From: Heliocybe sulcata
Lineage: Eukaryota; Basidiomycota; Agaricomycetes; Gloeophyllales; Gloeophyllaceae
Length of the DNA stretch: 64,000 bases
Assembly: GCA_004369045.1 (NCBI GenBank)
Contig: ML213514.1
Span: forward strand, 852,596 to 916,595
Direction: 5' to 3'
Shown: piece after piece, positions 23,300 to 33,589 of the stretch
Numbering within the stretch: the first letter of the stretch is position 1
Layout of the letters: the number at the start of each line of letters is the position of its first letter
Notes under the pieces: model-generated
What the model saw: only the letters and a program-made list of their open reading frames with translations
Told to the model about the DNA's origin: nothing
Databases searched by the model: none
Position numbers and translations under genes: made by a program

Positions 23300-25240
23300 A
23301 TGGGCCAGGGAGGTAAGCCTCATCCTGTAACACTTGACCAGTCTATATTGATGATGATTGTGACCGCAGCGAGCAAATCAATCCCAGGACCACTGGCACA
23401 TACGCGCACCCGTGTGCCGCTTCAAGAACCCCCCTGGCACGGTTGGCCACCTCACATCATCTCAGCAGCCGACGCGTCTCTGAGATTGAAGGATTTGGGT
23501 GTCGATGGCGTCCTGCACCGGCTCAATCGAGCACTCGGCCGGAGACGAGAGATCCGCATGTCGGATCCTGGCGTGAAGAAGCTGCTTACATCTTTCGTTG
23601 AGTCTCCCGAGAACTACGATTTCGGTTACTTCTACGGTCGCGTGCGGCATCTGTGGCTTGGTATAGATCAGCCATGGCGGTTCTCGACAGGCGGTAGCCA
23701 CGCGGGCAGGAGTAGGTCCTTCTATAGTTCTGCCGGTAGGACACTGTTCAAGAAAAACGAATTTATGGATGATGTCAGTGCCAGGTACACAAGGCTGGTG
23801 GACGCCGGCTATGCGATATCGAGAGCCAGGGATGCGAGTATCAGCAACGATTCCATACGCAAGGCCAGGTCCATCCAGGAGCCTGTCGTTCGGGATCTCA
23901 TAGATCGGCACTCGTGGACTCGCCGTTTGTGGGACCTCCGTGCGCATCGAGTGGTACCCTACCATTTCAGCCTGCACTGGAAAAACAGTGCCGCCAGTCG
24001 GTGTCCCAGTAGTGGCTTTGTGGCCGCCAGGCCCTATGCGGTGTCGCATAGCTGGACAGCGGCCATGACGGAGGGGTCCAGTATCGACACAGCAGTCAAT
24101 GGCCATGGATGGCCTGTGCCATTACCCGCGGGCGTGACCCTTGAAGCAGTGCGTAACGAGTTGCTTCATTTGGGAGCAGAGTACGCATGGCTCGACGTCG
24201 TCTGCTTGAGACAGCTCGGCGGGCCAGCGGCGGGTGAAGCGCTCCGTGCGAAGGAATGGGCTGTCGATATCCCGACAATCGGCGCTATCTACCAGGGTGC
24301 CAAGAGGATTGTTCGGTATTACAATGGCTTGGGGCTGGCGTTCGACCGTGGGGGCTGGCGGGGGGAGCGGCACTGGCTGCGCCGAGTCTGGACTATACAA
24401 GAAGTCCGCAAGGGTTCAATCCCTGCTGGGTTGCATACAGGGATCCAGTTCCGGGAAGACCTCCTTGAGCAGAGAAGCGAAGAGGATGGTCAGCCTCTGA
24501 GACATTACTTGCAGCCTGTCAGGGATCTGGAGAGACGACTGGACATTTTCACGAGATTGGATGAGGTCCACGACTTGCTGCGACTGATCAAGGAGCTGAG
24601 AGACAGGTTTTCTACCAAGCCTCTCGACAAGGTCGCAGCATTTGGCGCTTTGTTGCCGATTTCGAGCATTCCTCTGTACGAAGAAGGGGTTGATCTGGAG
24701 CGAGCCTGGGATCGGCTTCTCCGGCGCATGCCCGGAAAGATCGCTGGTCAATTCCTCTGGCACTTCCGCACCCCAGGGACTGGGGAGTATAAGTGGAGGC
24801 CGTCGTGGAAGCAGCTCATGAGCGACGATATCGACATCGTGGCTCACCTTTGGTTCCCGGGACACCCGCAGGTCCTCGCGAACAACTATGCCCGCCAGTC
24901 TCGCTGCCGGCTGTTCCTCGGAGATGCTCAGCTAACATGGGGCTGCTTTAGCAGTGCTGAACACGCCAGGGAAGGGAAGGTTCGTTATTCAGATGGCACG
25001 ATCGACAAGCTCGAGTTTACCGTACCTGCTGGCCAAGGTCAAACGTGCGAAGACGGAGCAGTTGTACTCATCGGGGACGGCGTCGATGGCTTGGAGTTCG
25101 ACTATGTCATGGTGTGCAGGGAGGTTCAGGTTTCCCCAGAGGAGGTTGGATATGAGAAGATCTCCGTCGTCAATGCTGACAGTATTGACAGTTCGATATT
25201 GCGAGCCAAGTGGGACAGAAGAGACATACTCTTCCTGTAA
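23300..25240 (+). CDS. HET-domain (heterokaryon incompatibility-like) protein
   Basis: A single open frame of up to 646 residues. HET domains in fungi mediate non-self recognition and regulated cell death, although many paralogs are untested. An N-terminal block PLQEPPWHGWPPHI is shared with a class of Agaricomycete HET proteins. The HET core is at about residues 245-370: AVSHSWTAAM, then LGAEYAWLDVVCLRQ, VDIPTIGAIYQGAKRIVRYY, and RRVWTIQEVRKG. The C-terminal half is alpha-helical with no NACHT or repeat domain. ATG 23300 is in frame, but the true N-terminus may lie in an upstream exon. No frameshift is seen. Its neighbours are ERV41 and an isochorismatase-like gene, with no obvious partner. 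Confidence 0.85.
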   Translation: MGQGGKPHPVTLDQSILMMIVTAASKSIPGPLAHTRTRVPLQEPPWHGWPPHIISAADASLRLKDLGVDGVLHRLNRALGRRREIRMSDPGVKKLLTSFVESPENYDFGYFYGRVRHLWLGIDQPWRFSTGGSHAGRSRSFYSSAGRTLFKKNEFMDDVSARYTRLVDAGYAISRARDASISNDSIRKARSIQEPVVRDLIDRHSWTRRLWDLRAHRVVPYHFSLHWKNSAASRCPSSGFVAARPYAVSHSWTAAMTEGSSIDTAVNGHGWPVPLPAGVTLEAVRNELLHLGAEYAWLDVVCLRQLGGPAAGEALRAKEWAVDIPTIGAIYQGAKRIVRYYNGLGLAFDRGGWRGERHWLRRVWTIQEVRKGSIPAGLHTGIQFREDLLEQRSEEDGQPLRHYLQPVRDLERRLDIFTRLDEVHDLLRLIKELRDRFSTKPLDKVAAFGALLPISSIPLYEEGVDLERAWDRLLRRMPGKIAGQFLWHFRTPGTGEYKWRPSWKQLMSDDIDIVAHLWFPGHPQVLANNYARQSRCRLFLGDAQLTWGCFSSAEHAREGKVRYSDGTIDKLEFTVPAGQGQTCEDGAVVLIGDGVDGLEFDYVMVCREVQVSPEEVGYEKISVVNADSIDSSILRAKWDRRDILFL

Positions 25241-26025
25241 CCAATAAGTTACAAAGTAGCGTCGTCTACTGAGTAGAAACTGACAAGGGCTGTTCTGGGC
25301 GCCGAACCGATGCAAATGAAGAGACAATAATTGAGAGCATGGGCGAGATAGAAGCGACTTTCGTGCTGAGAAAGAGTCGTAGACAGAGGTTCAGCGGCTT
25401 GCGCGGAATAGTACGGCTACTGCGTCCAAGCTCAGCTGCAGTACTGGACGACAAAGAACTCGAAGAAGAGCTCATGGCCGTGCTACCATTGGCCGCGGGA
25501 ATACCCGGCGGGGATATCGAGTCGCAGCCGCCGCGCCACATTGCAAGTTCAATACGTCATGCAAAGTTCGTGCCCGGTACGACGAATGGAGGAATATTAA
25601 TGGGGATCGCAAGTTATACAGAGTCGAATGCGCAGGGCGTTTGCGTAACGCATAGTTCGGTTGTCGTGTCGCTTGAGTTTGCCTGTGTTGTCACGGGTGT
25701 ATGCGTTCCACAGAGCATACATGCATCTTGGATCCAAAAAGGAGAGACCGTATATTACCGTGCATCTATTAGATGCGTAAGTGAGACCCAACCCTAGCGA
25801 TACAAGTCTAAAAGAAAGAGTATTATCAACTGAGCGTGAAGAACGAAAAATTATTACGGGCATGGTGGCGGTCGCGCAGATGAAGGGGGGAGGGACGTAT
25901 GAACGGGTGAACGGCGGAGGAAGGTATGAAGGGACGAAATAATGCACACGACGCAACGGAATCCGAGTCCCAGCTATTCTGCACGCCCTCAAGACAAATC
26001 CCGGCGAGTCTCCTGCCCACCTGTC
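25241..26025. other. intergenic between HET and isochorismatase genes
   Basis: A 152-codon open frame (25339-25797, plus) with ATG begins 99 nt after the HET stop. It has no recognisable domain and its codons look mixed, so I do not call it a gene. Nothing else is seen. Confidence 0.35.
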
Positions 26026-26664
26026 CTACCGATCCGTGAAAAGCCCAGGGACATCTTCCATCGAGAGGACGACAACGCCCGCCTCCTCGAGCTCGGCCTC
26101 GATCTCGCTCTCGATCTTCGCAGCCTCCGTGATGCCGCCCCCATTCCACACCTCCATCCTGTCGTACGTGCCGTGCGCGCCCTTGACCAGCAGCACCTCG
26201 TTCCCCCTTCCGAGCGCCGCGCTGCACGTCGCACGCACGCAAAAATCAGACTGCGTCCCGACCACGACAATCTCCGCGTCCTTTGGCACAAGGCTCCCGA
26301 GCTGCGTCCCCGCAAACGCGTTGTTCTTCGCCTTGTCGATGACGTATTCCTGCTCGCCGCCGTCGGGCGGCAGCAGGCGCGGCGGGAAGTGGAGCTGCCA
26401 GCCCCGCGTTTGGGGCTCGTCGTGTTCGCCGACGTCGCCGTTATTTCGGACGTGGATGATGCGCGGGCGGTGCGGTGGCGGTGCGGCGCGTGCTTCGGCG
26501 AGGATGCGGGCAATGTTCTCGCGGAGGGCGGGTGCGGCGGGGACGCCTGTTGGGGGGAGGGACAGGGGTCCGTTTTGGGGGGAGAGGAGGAGGAGGACGC
26601 GGGTGGGGTGGAGGAGCTCGGAGGGCGAGCTGAGCGGCGAGGGCGTTGAGCACGGCGAGGACAT
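26026..26664 (-). CDS. isochorismatase-like cysteine hydrolase, active-site Asp replaced
   Basis: An intron-less frame of 212 residues from ATG at 26664. The fold markers are those of the isochorismatase/nicotinamidase superfamily: a first strand with RVLLLLSPQNG, HVRNNGDVGEHDEP, the DKAKNNAFAGT loop with the catalytic Lys, and GTQSDFCVRATCSAAL with the nucleophilic Cys. In active members the first strand ends in Asp (D-x-Q-N). Here that position is Ser (LSPQNG), so the usual Asp-Lys-Cys triad lacks its acid. It may be inactive or altered in function. No signal peptide is seen. The GC content is very high. The substrate is unknown. Confidence 0.82.
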   Translation of the reverse strand: MSSPCSTPSPLSSPSELLHPTRVLLLLSPQNGPLSLPPTGVPAAPALRENIARILAEARAAPPPHRPRIIHVRNNGDVGEHDEPQTRGWQLHFPPRLLPPDGGEQEYVIDKAKNNAFAGTQLGSLVPKDAEIVVVGTQSDFCVRATCSAALGRGNEVLLVKGAHGTYDRMEVWNGGGITEAAKIESEIEAELEEAGVVVLSMEDVPGLFTDR

Positions 26665-26871
26665 TTAGGTAGTGGGAGTGCGCAAGTAAGATGAGCTGGA
26701 GGCGAGGACGTTAAAGGGCCCCACGTGGCGATCTGCCCAGATTGGTTACGTCACACTCGCCCGATCTACACAACGCGCCACAGTTCGATGGTCGATGTCA
26801 CATTTGATCTCTTGCAAGCCTATATTGAATCAATATAAGTACTAACACTATCACATTAATATTCCGCTATT

Positions 26872-27075
26872 ATAAAGTTTGCGCTACCATTCTTCTATCA
26901 TTTCAACAGGGTACAAACTACGCACGCAAATTGTGAAAGCACTACAACGTCGATCCGAGGCAATCAAGCACGCACTCCAGTCATATAATACTCTCGCAGC
27001 CAAGCTATCTCCGCCACGTCCTCTACTATCCTGGAAGCAGATCGTGGATTACAGCTTCCTTGGCGAGCTCGAACT
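26872..27075 (+). mobile_element. KDZ (Kyakuja-Dileera-Zisupton) transposase C-terminal fragment
   Basis: The frame spells GYKLRTQIVKALQRRSEAIK, then LAAKLSPPRPLLSWKQIVDY and SFLGELELL. I recognise this run from the C-terminal part of KDZ-family transposases that are abundant in Agaricomycetes. Only about 65 residues remain. There is no catalytic core and no start, and it is cut off where tRNase Z-like sequence begins at about 27076. It is a dead fragment. Confidence 0.65.
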
Positions 27076-28268
27076 GCTAGGTGTTTATCACGCATACTCA
27101 TGGCAGGTGTATTTGAGTGATGTGTGTCAGGATGTGTTGGATTGATGGTCATGGAGATAGGCGACCATATCTTGGGCTGCTGCCGTTAATGGCGAGTTAT
27201 GAATGGAGCTGGAGGGACGGTGGAGGGCGTCGATGACACTAGAATGCAAGCTGGCGAGGAGCGCGAGGTACGTATATTCTACTACGTTCATAACCCCGAG
27301 GTTCAGTTGGTGAGAACGGCTTAGCCTCTGGAAATACACGGACCCCTTGGAACAAGAGCCTGCATCCGAAACGGTCTCGCCTATACCCATACAATTCTCG
27401 GATCTCCGTACGTCGTCCACGAAGTCCGTTTCCCCACCGACCCCGCGACACAAGACCACACCCATCTAGCAGCGCACAGCTCCGAGGTGCCTGGCCGGAA
27501 TATCGCTCAGGTCGACGGTGTCTGGCCTAATATCTATGAAGATTCTCTAGTCACTGTCTCTGTTGCCCCGATTCTGCATTCCGTCCCGTGCGTGAGGTAC
27601 GTCGTGACGGAGAACCCTGTGCCGGGGAAGATGGATCCCAGGGAATATATCCCTCACTTGAAGAGGACCGGGACGCCTATGTCTGTCATGAGCCAGCTGC
27701 AGCAGGGAGAGACTGTGACTTTGTCGGACGGGATGGTGCTTAGGGGCCTGGTCGACGACCGGGCAGGAAGATAACCATTCTAGGCGACACTTATGATCCT
27801 TCTCCGATAGCAGCACTGGCGGAGAACTCTGATATTCTGATTCATGAGGCGACGAACGCTCACTTGCCTGGGGTAGACCCTGACACAAAGCCGGGGGACT
27901 CGTACGAAAGCGTCGAAGCGCGCACGAGGTCGAGAGGGCACTCGACGCCTCAGATGGCTGGCGCATTTGCGATGCATATCCGTGCTCGTCAGCTGTTGCT
28001 GAACCACTTCTCTGCGAGGTATCCCGGGAATGACGATGTGGACGACGGCGCCAGGAAGACAATGGAGGCCATCAAAGCCTTGGCTGCGGAGAAATTTACT
28101 TGGGAGGTCGTCTGTACGAGGGACCTCAGGAGTGTCGATGCCCACCCTGGGAATCCGGGGTGCCATGGGAGGACGCTAAGCCTGGGCAGAGGACAGATCG
28201 GCACTTCACTGCCGGCATGGAAGCAGGGCTATCCGTACCCTCCATCAATGGCAGATATCACTCTTTAG
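27076..28268 (+). pseudogene. 5'-truncated, frameshifted tRNase Z (RNase Z) copy
   Basis: RNase Z is the metallo-beta-lactamase nuclease that trims tRNA 3' ends. Recognisable parts are VFITHTHG (start of the HxHxDH motif, 27079-27102), DHILG after a gap, LLPLMAS, then LEIHGPLGTRA and SPYVVHEV. Next come KITILGDTYDPSPIA, ILIHEATNAHLPG and LLLNHFSARYPGND. The last is the HxSxRY signature of tRNase Z. The normal first 60 or so residues are absent, being replaced by the KDZ fragment. At least three single-base frame changes break it, near 27176, near 27200 and at about 27765. No start codon serves the frame. The intron before 27325 still looks normal. It is probably a dead duplicate, as the enzyme is essential and an intact copy should exist elsewhere. 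Confidence 0.78.
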
Positions 28269-28897
28269 AGGCGACGTGCCGGAGATGTAACCTTTTTTAT
28301 GCTACCTTCGACTTCCATCAAGCGACGTGCCGGTGACCAGTACTGGCCAGTGATGTGAACCCACAGGGTACCCGCGAGTTAGCTGGGAAAGATGTGTCAC
28401 GGGGATGTTCCAGGGGTTATTCACTGTCGTAACGAAGCCATCTCAGGTTAGGTTAGGAGACTAAAGCTGGAATTATGCAGTCGAGCTTATCGATGTGGAC
28501 AGGCTGATCACTTTAGGCATTCGAATATATAATTCGCGTATGTTAGTATTCTGCGGACAGCAATAGTGTACCTGTTGGCTACGTCCGTGTCAGTTCGGTA
28601 TCGTAGATATTGCGCAGGCAGAAGTTGGATTCTAGACATACGAAGGTGCCCGTCTGGATTTCAGCCACCCACAACCGGGATTGTCCGCAGCCGCAGTTCA
28701 GCCCTAACCATGAATCATACAGTATCAGTCATGATGCGATTCGGCTGCGCGATTTGTCGAAGAGTCATACTGAGTCACTTGTTTCAGGCTGACTCATCGG
28801 TAAGGCTGTGATTGGCTTGGCGTCAATCCTGTGATCGCGACCTGTGCATGATTTTGAAGCATATTAGGTTCGAACCGCAGTCTTTCTCACAATACCG
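28269..28897. other. intergenic
   Basis: No gene is seen. A short TTAGG-like doublet (GGTTAGGTTAGG) lies at about 28445-28457. Confidence 0.4.
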
Positions 28898-28906
28898 TAT
28901 ATAAAG
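28898..28906 (+). promoter_or_regulatory. TATA box
   Basis: TATATAAAG lies 96-104 nt upstream of the ATG at 29002, with a CA-rich leader (CAACAACCAACTC) in between. This is a typical strong fungal promoter layout. Confidence 0.6.
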
Positions 28907-29001
28907 GTCGGTCATAGCATGGGACGCCTTCACCACACACAGCGTCTTCTATATCAGTCACAACAACCAACTCAACTACCTCCAATCAATTTACTGTTGC
29001 G

Positions 29002-29217
29002 ATGGACTCCGCTAGCACCACCTCCTTCGACACCGCTTCCACCCTCTCCGTCGCGTCGACGGCCACCGTGGTGCCGTCTAACCAGTCGAAGTCGCCGAAG
29101 TCGCCGAAGTCGTCAGGCAGCTCCACGCTGCGCAAGCTTTTCAAGTGCTCCAGGTCTTCTGGGACCAAGCTGACCGAAAAAGCATCATCGGACTCCAAGT
29201 CTTCTAAGAGCGCGTGA
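29002..29217 (+). CDS. small Ser/Lys-rich protein of unknown function
   Basis: 71 residues from an ATG in good context downstream of a TATA box. Composition is dominated by Ser, Lys, Thr and Ala, with a repeated SPKSPKSSG element and one LRKLFKC segment. There is no signal peptide, membrane helix or C-terminal CaaX box, so it is not a pheromone precursor. The tail is uncertain. After TCTAAGAGCGC a GTGAGC donor could splice to 29322, adding NMGPSFSRLSAL before a stop. A third frame (KKPSSKPRDLHVDPK) between them also looks coding-like, so the true 3' end may be longer. I do not recognise a family. Confidence 0.5.
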   Translation: MDSASTTSFDTASTLSVASTATVVPSNQSKSPKSPKSSGSSTLRKLFKCSRSSGTKLTEKASSDSKSSKSA

Positions 29218-29720
29218 GCGCGTCCAAGAAGCCGTCGTCGAAGCCTCGGGACTTGCATGTGGACCCTAAGTAAGGCGTATATCTTTCTCGAGGTTGAGTC
29301 TCGAAGCTAATGCCATGTATAGGAACATGGGCCCATCATTCTCCAGATTGAGTGCGCTGTGAATAACACCCCATCAGGGAAAACCCTCCCTCTGATCACG
29401 TCTATATATCTATGCTTATATCCATTATTACATTAGTCCTGATTAGACACTCGACGCTGGCCCTCGACAAATCTGACCTAATTTACTGTAAATTGCATCA
29501 ACATGATCACTATTAGGTATTTCTTCTCTCACTTAAGATCACGCGGAGATCAGGTATCATTATATTGTCAAAAGGACTCTGAAGTACTGTAGAGAATGAA
29601 GGTAGAAAGACGACGGGGTGGCGCCAAAAAGGCCGGAGTAAGAGAACCGAGGCAGATGGGTATCACAAATGAATGAAATCGTGGTGCAAGTATGGACATT
29701 ACAACGCCGCCGATTAGCGT

Positions 29721-30416
29721 TCAGTTGTATGCCGAAAGGTCCATGAGCGCGAACGCGCTGTCTTCTGAATCGACCCAGCAGTCGCAGCACTAGTATACAT
29801 AAATTAGTCGATCACGAAACATCCGGAAAGAGTCCAGACATACCGCGCGTCACGATAAAGGTCAGACATCATCCTATGGAAGAACACGGGCTTATTGCTC
29901 TTGATCTTCTCGAGAATACCTACATGTGTGCGGTATACATCCCCACAATTGAGTGCGGAGAACTCCCGGGGTGAGCGTGTGCCGGTGCCACTCCATTAAG
30001 GAATTGTGGATCTTCACGAAAGCATCAGCCTTAAAAAATAGTGACACGGAAGGAGACTTCGTACTGCAGTTGCGACAAGGGCGACCATCGATATCGGGAC
30101 CTCGGCATCGGGATCAGTGGCCAAAGACGATGCAAACCGATCGACGTGTTGAATGCCGAGAGCACCAGATCCAGAGAAATAGAGGGCTTGTGATGACAAG
30201 TATCGTCGGATGCTTATAGGGTTCATGTTCACGGATCTGTGTGGGTGTCTGACCGACTTCAGGCATGACGATCGAGTACAAGAATGGGCTCTTACCTCCG
30301 GAGTCACGGGGAAAATATATCTCTGGCGTTTGAGAAGACCAGCGACCAGCTTCTCGCATATGCAGGTAAGCTTGCAAGCCGAGTCGTAGACCTGCTGCTA
30401 GGAATAAGGAGGCCAT
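29721..30416 (-). pseudogene. frameshifted DUF6532-family remnant
   Basis: DUF6532 proteins are common in mushroom-forming fungi and have no known function. On the minus strand the order is PYKHPTIL, ALYFSGSGALGIQHVDRF, EVPISMVALVATA, NSLMEWH, FSALNCGDVYRTHVGILEKI and FFHRMMSDLYRDA. The C-terminal FALMDLSAYN ends at a stop at 29721-29723. To follow the homology the frame must change at least three times: after PTILVI, after the TLTP segment, and before DSAFALM. These are single-base shifts, one in a CCCC-GGG run. Introns with normal GT-AG borders remain. It is either a decaying gene or a real gene damaged by sequence errors in homopolymers. Confidence 0.62.
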
Positions 30417-30864
30417 GTCGCGTACGTATCGAGCCGCCTAGATACTCCCTTCCCCGGCGTGACAGCGATGACCCCCAGCCTCAGTTTCACGGGATGTTCG
30501 TAGGGTTAGAGCAGTCGCAGGAGGAATTTACGGACGTACGCGTGCGGTCCGCGAAAGCCATCAATCAGCGCGTAGTCTCACGTGGACCTGACACTGGACC
30601 GTGTCGTCGACGGCAGATTCAACTCTCAGATCTCAGATCTTACTCCACTCACGAACACTTCATCACCAGTTCATAGCGGCATTTATATTTGCTTATGCTA
30701 ATCTTGAGAAGCATTACAAAGGATGTCTACAGTAACATAACATAAACTTCGTATTTTATGTGATAATACAAGTGTCGTGGACGGAAAGGACATTTCAAGA
30801 CATGAACAGGCCGTGAATGTGTTTAAGTTGTGTACTGAGTCGTCAAAGAAGCAGACGTGCTAGC

Positions 30865-31848
30865 TCATACGACAGGTGCTGTCGTACCCGCCATCGGCGC
30901 GCCGTTGGTGCGCATACCCGGGCCGCCCGCACTCGCACCGCCGTAGTAGTTGTCGGTCGGCTTCCCACTGCGCAAGCCAAACGCAGCGTGGTCGACACCG
31001 CGCAGACGCCAGGCGTGGAAGAGGAGGAAGAATGGGCCTGCGAGGAGGTCGAGGATGCCGTAGAAGATCATCTCGCCCGTGACCGAGATGACGTTGCCCC
31101 CCTCGCTCAAGCCCCAGCAGATGGGGTAGAGCAAGAGCAGGAAGGTCAGCCACCCGCTGCCGGCCCTGTACGTCGACTGAATGGGCGCCGTGAACATGGA
31201 GCGGGCGCCGTGTCCGAGGAACTCCCACCACACGTAGAGGAGCGCAGCGACGCCCATCGCGTAGTAGCCCCACTTGTAGACGCTGTGCGTGAGGGCGCCC
31301 AGAAGGCCGCAGATGACGGTCACGTCGATCATGAAGCATGCGGTGACGATTTCCGAGAGGGAGAGGCCGGTTGCGAGCAGGAGCTCGAGGAGGAGGAGGG
31401 GCGCGGTGATGAACCACATGATGTAGCGGGCGTACTGCGGCGAAAGTAAGGATCAGAGCTCCCCATTGCTGGTGTGGGATGAGTGCTTACCCAGATCTGA
31501 CGTGTGCCGCCGCCATGACGACCCCACTCGACCAAGATGGGAGTTGCGCCGAGGTCGGAGGCCATCGAGAAGTAGGCAATCGTTGCGGTAGTCAAAATTA
31601 TGATAGGTAATTGGTGGAAGACGCGTTGACCACGAAGTAACTGTATAAAATTATGAGACGCTGCACACAGTGAAGATCCACGCTTCACTTACACGGAACG
31701 ACCAGAAAATGAAGATCAAATCCGTGAGGAGCATGACGGCAAATACAGCCCACAGCCAGTCAGACCCGCCTCTTGTGAGGTGGATGTTAGCATTTGGCGG
31801 GTTGGACTGCAAGCTGCTGAGCACGTTGAAGGATGGTAGAGACGGCAT
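30865..31848 (-). CDS. opsin-related seven-helix membrane protein lacking the retinal lysine
   Basis: Three exons (31848-31693, 31640-31491, 31434-30865) give 291 residues. The fungal opsin/HSP30 family is clear: NPPNANIHLTRGGSDWLWAV at the start, then YARYIMWFITAPLLLLELLL in helix C, YKWGYYAMG, and a last helix with VTGEMIFYGILDLLAGPFF. Two photochemical positions are changed. RYID is RYIM here, so the proton acceptor Asp is missing. The helix-G Schiff-base Lys (normally in DLxxK) is Gly (DLLAGP). It therefore should not bind retinal and fits the HSP30/MRH1-like opsin-related group, membrane proteins linked in other fungi to stress and membrane-ATPase regulation. The tail is Gly-rich and cytosolic. 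The start is the first ATG. The gene is intact. Confidence 0.88.
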
Positions 31849-33319
31849 GGTGGTGTCTGTACCGAGTGAGGAGGAGCAGGCGCTTTAAACTGTGTCTGAG
31901 TTGACGGCGGTCTGGATGGCTTCCAGGTGTGCCATTATATAGACACCCGTCCCAGGGAAGAGATCATAATTGGGTCATCCTATGTCATGACAGGCACTGG
32001 CGTATCCTGCACGACTCCAGTGGCCCATTGAATTGCCTGCGATGGCCCAAGGTCCGGTCGATTCCCCAGAGGCTCCGCTTCCACAGACGCCGAGATTTCT
32101 GGCACTCTTCCATGGTCCTGGCGTTCCAAGCGTACCAAGTGGTCAGACTTCTCGCGGAATAGCAATCACGTACATGAAAACGTCCTCGATGACGAGGAGG
32201 ATGCCACTCATAGACGGAGTATTTCCAGACCAAGTCCAAGACACCACGCGGACCCGGCCCCTGGACACCTATGCGTGGAAATTACTCAGAATGGGACATG
32301 CACATTGGGAGGATGAATTGAACTAAGAGCATTAAGCAAATAAGCGCACCTAATCATACCAATCGCACTTCCGTGCAGTTGCAGCACGCGTGACTGGAAT
32401 GGAGGCCGAGCAAACTGAAGGATATTCAGAGGATCTGCATGGTTGGAAGAGTAAGATAGGTCCGTGGGAGCCTCGGGTCATGACCCCGGAACCAAAGTGT
32501 GCCGAGTACCTCCACAGCCAGTCAGAGAACGCAACTTCTGACGCACGAGAGGCTGATAGTCTAGCATCGCGTCGAGAAGCCTCCCATCGACAGCATATGA
32601 ATAGGCGTTGAAGGCGAGACAGGACGTCCGACGCGATCTGATGCCTGCATTCCACTGTGGCGCTGAAAAGTCCGACATCTGCATCATCAGAGAGCGGTGT
32701 CCTGAGGGTCAAGACCAAGCATCGCCAACTGACCGTCGCCAACCTCCTTCACTCGTCGGTGCGGTGCTCACTGACACACAATACAAGGAGCGCAAAAGAA
32801 CTTGCATCGCTCGAGAGGGACTCCCGTCTGATCTGCTCCAGTTTCAAAGCAACCGTCTTTGATAGCACTCGCAGTGAGATGCGACGCAGGTAGGACGGGT
32901 ACGCTGCTGCAGAACATCTTCCACCCACAATGCAATACTCCGGGATCTGACGAATTCTGCAAGCATCTTCGCCCGTGGTGAGATTGCAGCTCTCGGGACG
33001 ACGTAGGCGGTGCATATCAGCTGTATACGAGGGTATATAGATGAGATGGGTGACGTCCCCTTGTGCAGGAGCCGAAGTCGACCTCGTATAGAGCTCGCTC
33101 TTCTCCTCTAGCTGTTGGCTGGCCAGTACGTGCAATAAACCCTATCGAAGTGGCGTGTCGCTAACCGGCCGATCTTGATGTTGTAGACTATTCCCTTCAT
33201 TTCCCTGCGAAGCACAATTGCTCAGTTCATTCAGTATAAGCAGACTACAGTTAACTACACCTTTGGGCAAGTCCTGTATTGATTATTCCCAATCCTCATG
33301 CTGATGGGATAATGCAGAG
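31849..33319. other. 1.5-kb stretch, no gene recognised
   Basis: Short overlapping frames on both strands (such as 32350-32742 minus) carry no recognisable domain and no consistent exon chain. The left part presumably holds the opsin-like gene's promoter. Confidence 0.4.
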
Positions 33320-33589
33320 ATGCGTCTCATTATAGTCTCAACCGTCATCCTGGCAGCCCTCCCCGTACTGAATGCGACTATCATTGCGCAAGATGCTGTG
33401 GGCATGGACTCAGCAGCGTCGGAGGCTAGCGATGGGGTGGACTGGACACCCGTGGCTGTCGACGGAGGAGCGGTATGGGTTTCAGACCGGAGACGTCGAC
33501 ATTCGGCGAAATGCTGGAGCGACCATCGGAGTACTCCTCAGAGTGTACGCACTTCATTGATCGGTGTCGAACATAAGTACTTTTGCTAG
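33320..33589 (+). CDS. possible small secreted peptide
   Basis: An 89-codon frame starting with a convincing signal peptide (MRLIIVSTVILAALPVLNAT). The mature part is acidic at first (SEASDGVDW) and then Arg-rich with two cysteines. The second half reads poorly and might be intron: a GT follows GTATGG at about 33476. No relative is recognised. It may be a real small secreted protein with a mis-drawn 3' end, or chance. Confidence 0.3.
   Translation: MRLIIVSTVILAALPVLNATIIAQDAVGMDSAASEASDGVDWTPVAVDGGAVWVSDRRRRHSAKCWSDHRSTPQSVRTSLIGVEHKYFC

Noticed and set aside
28866-28886. GGTTCGAACC resembling a tRNA T-arm.
   Set aside because: No flanking acceptor, D or anticodon arms pair around it.
29002-29217. 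The Ser/Lys-rich small gene as a pheromone precursor.
   Set aside because: There is no CaaX motif and the composition does not fit.
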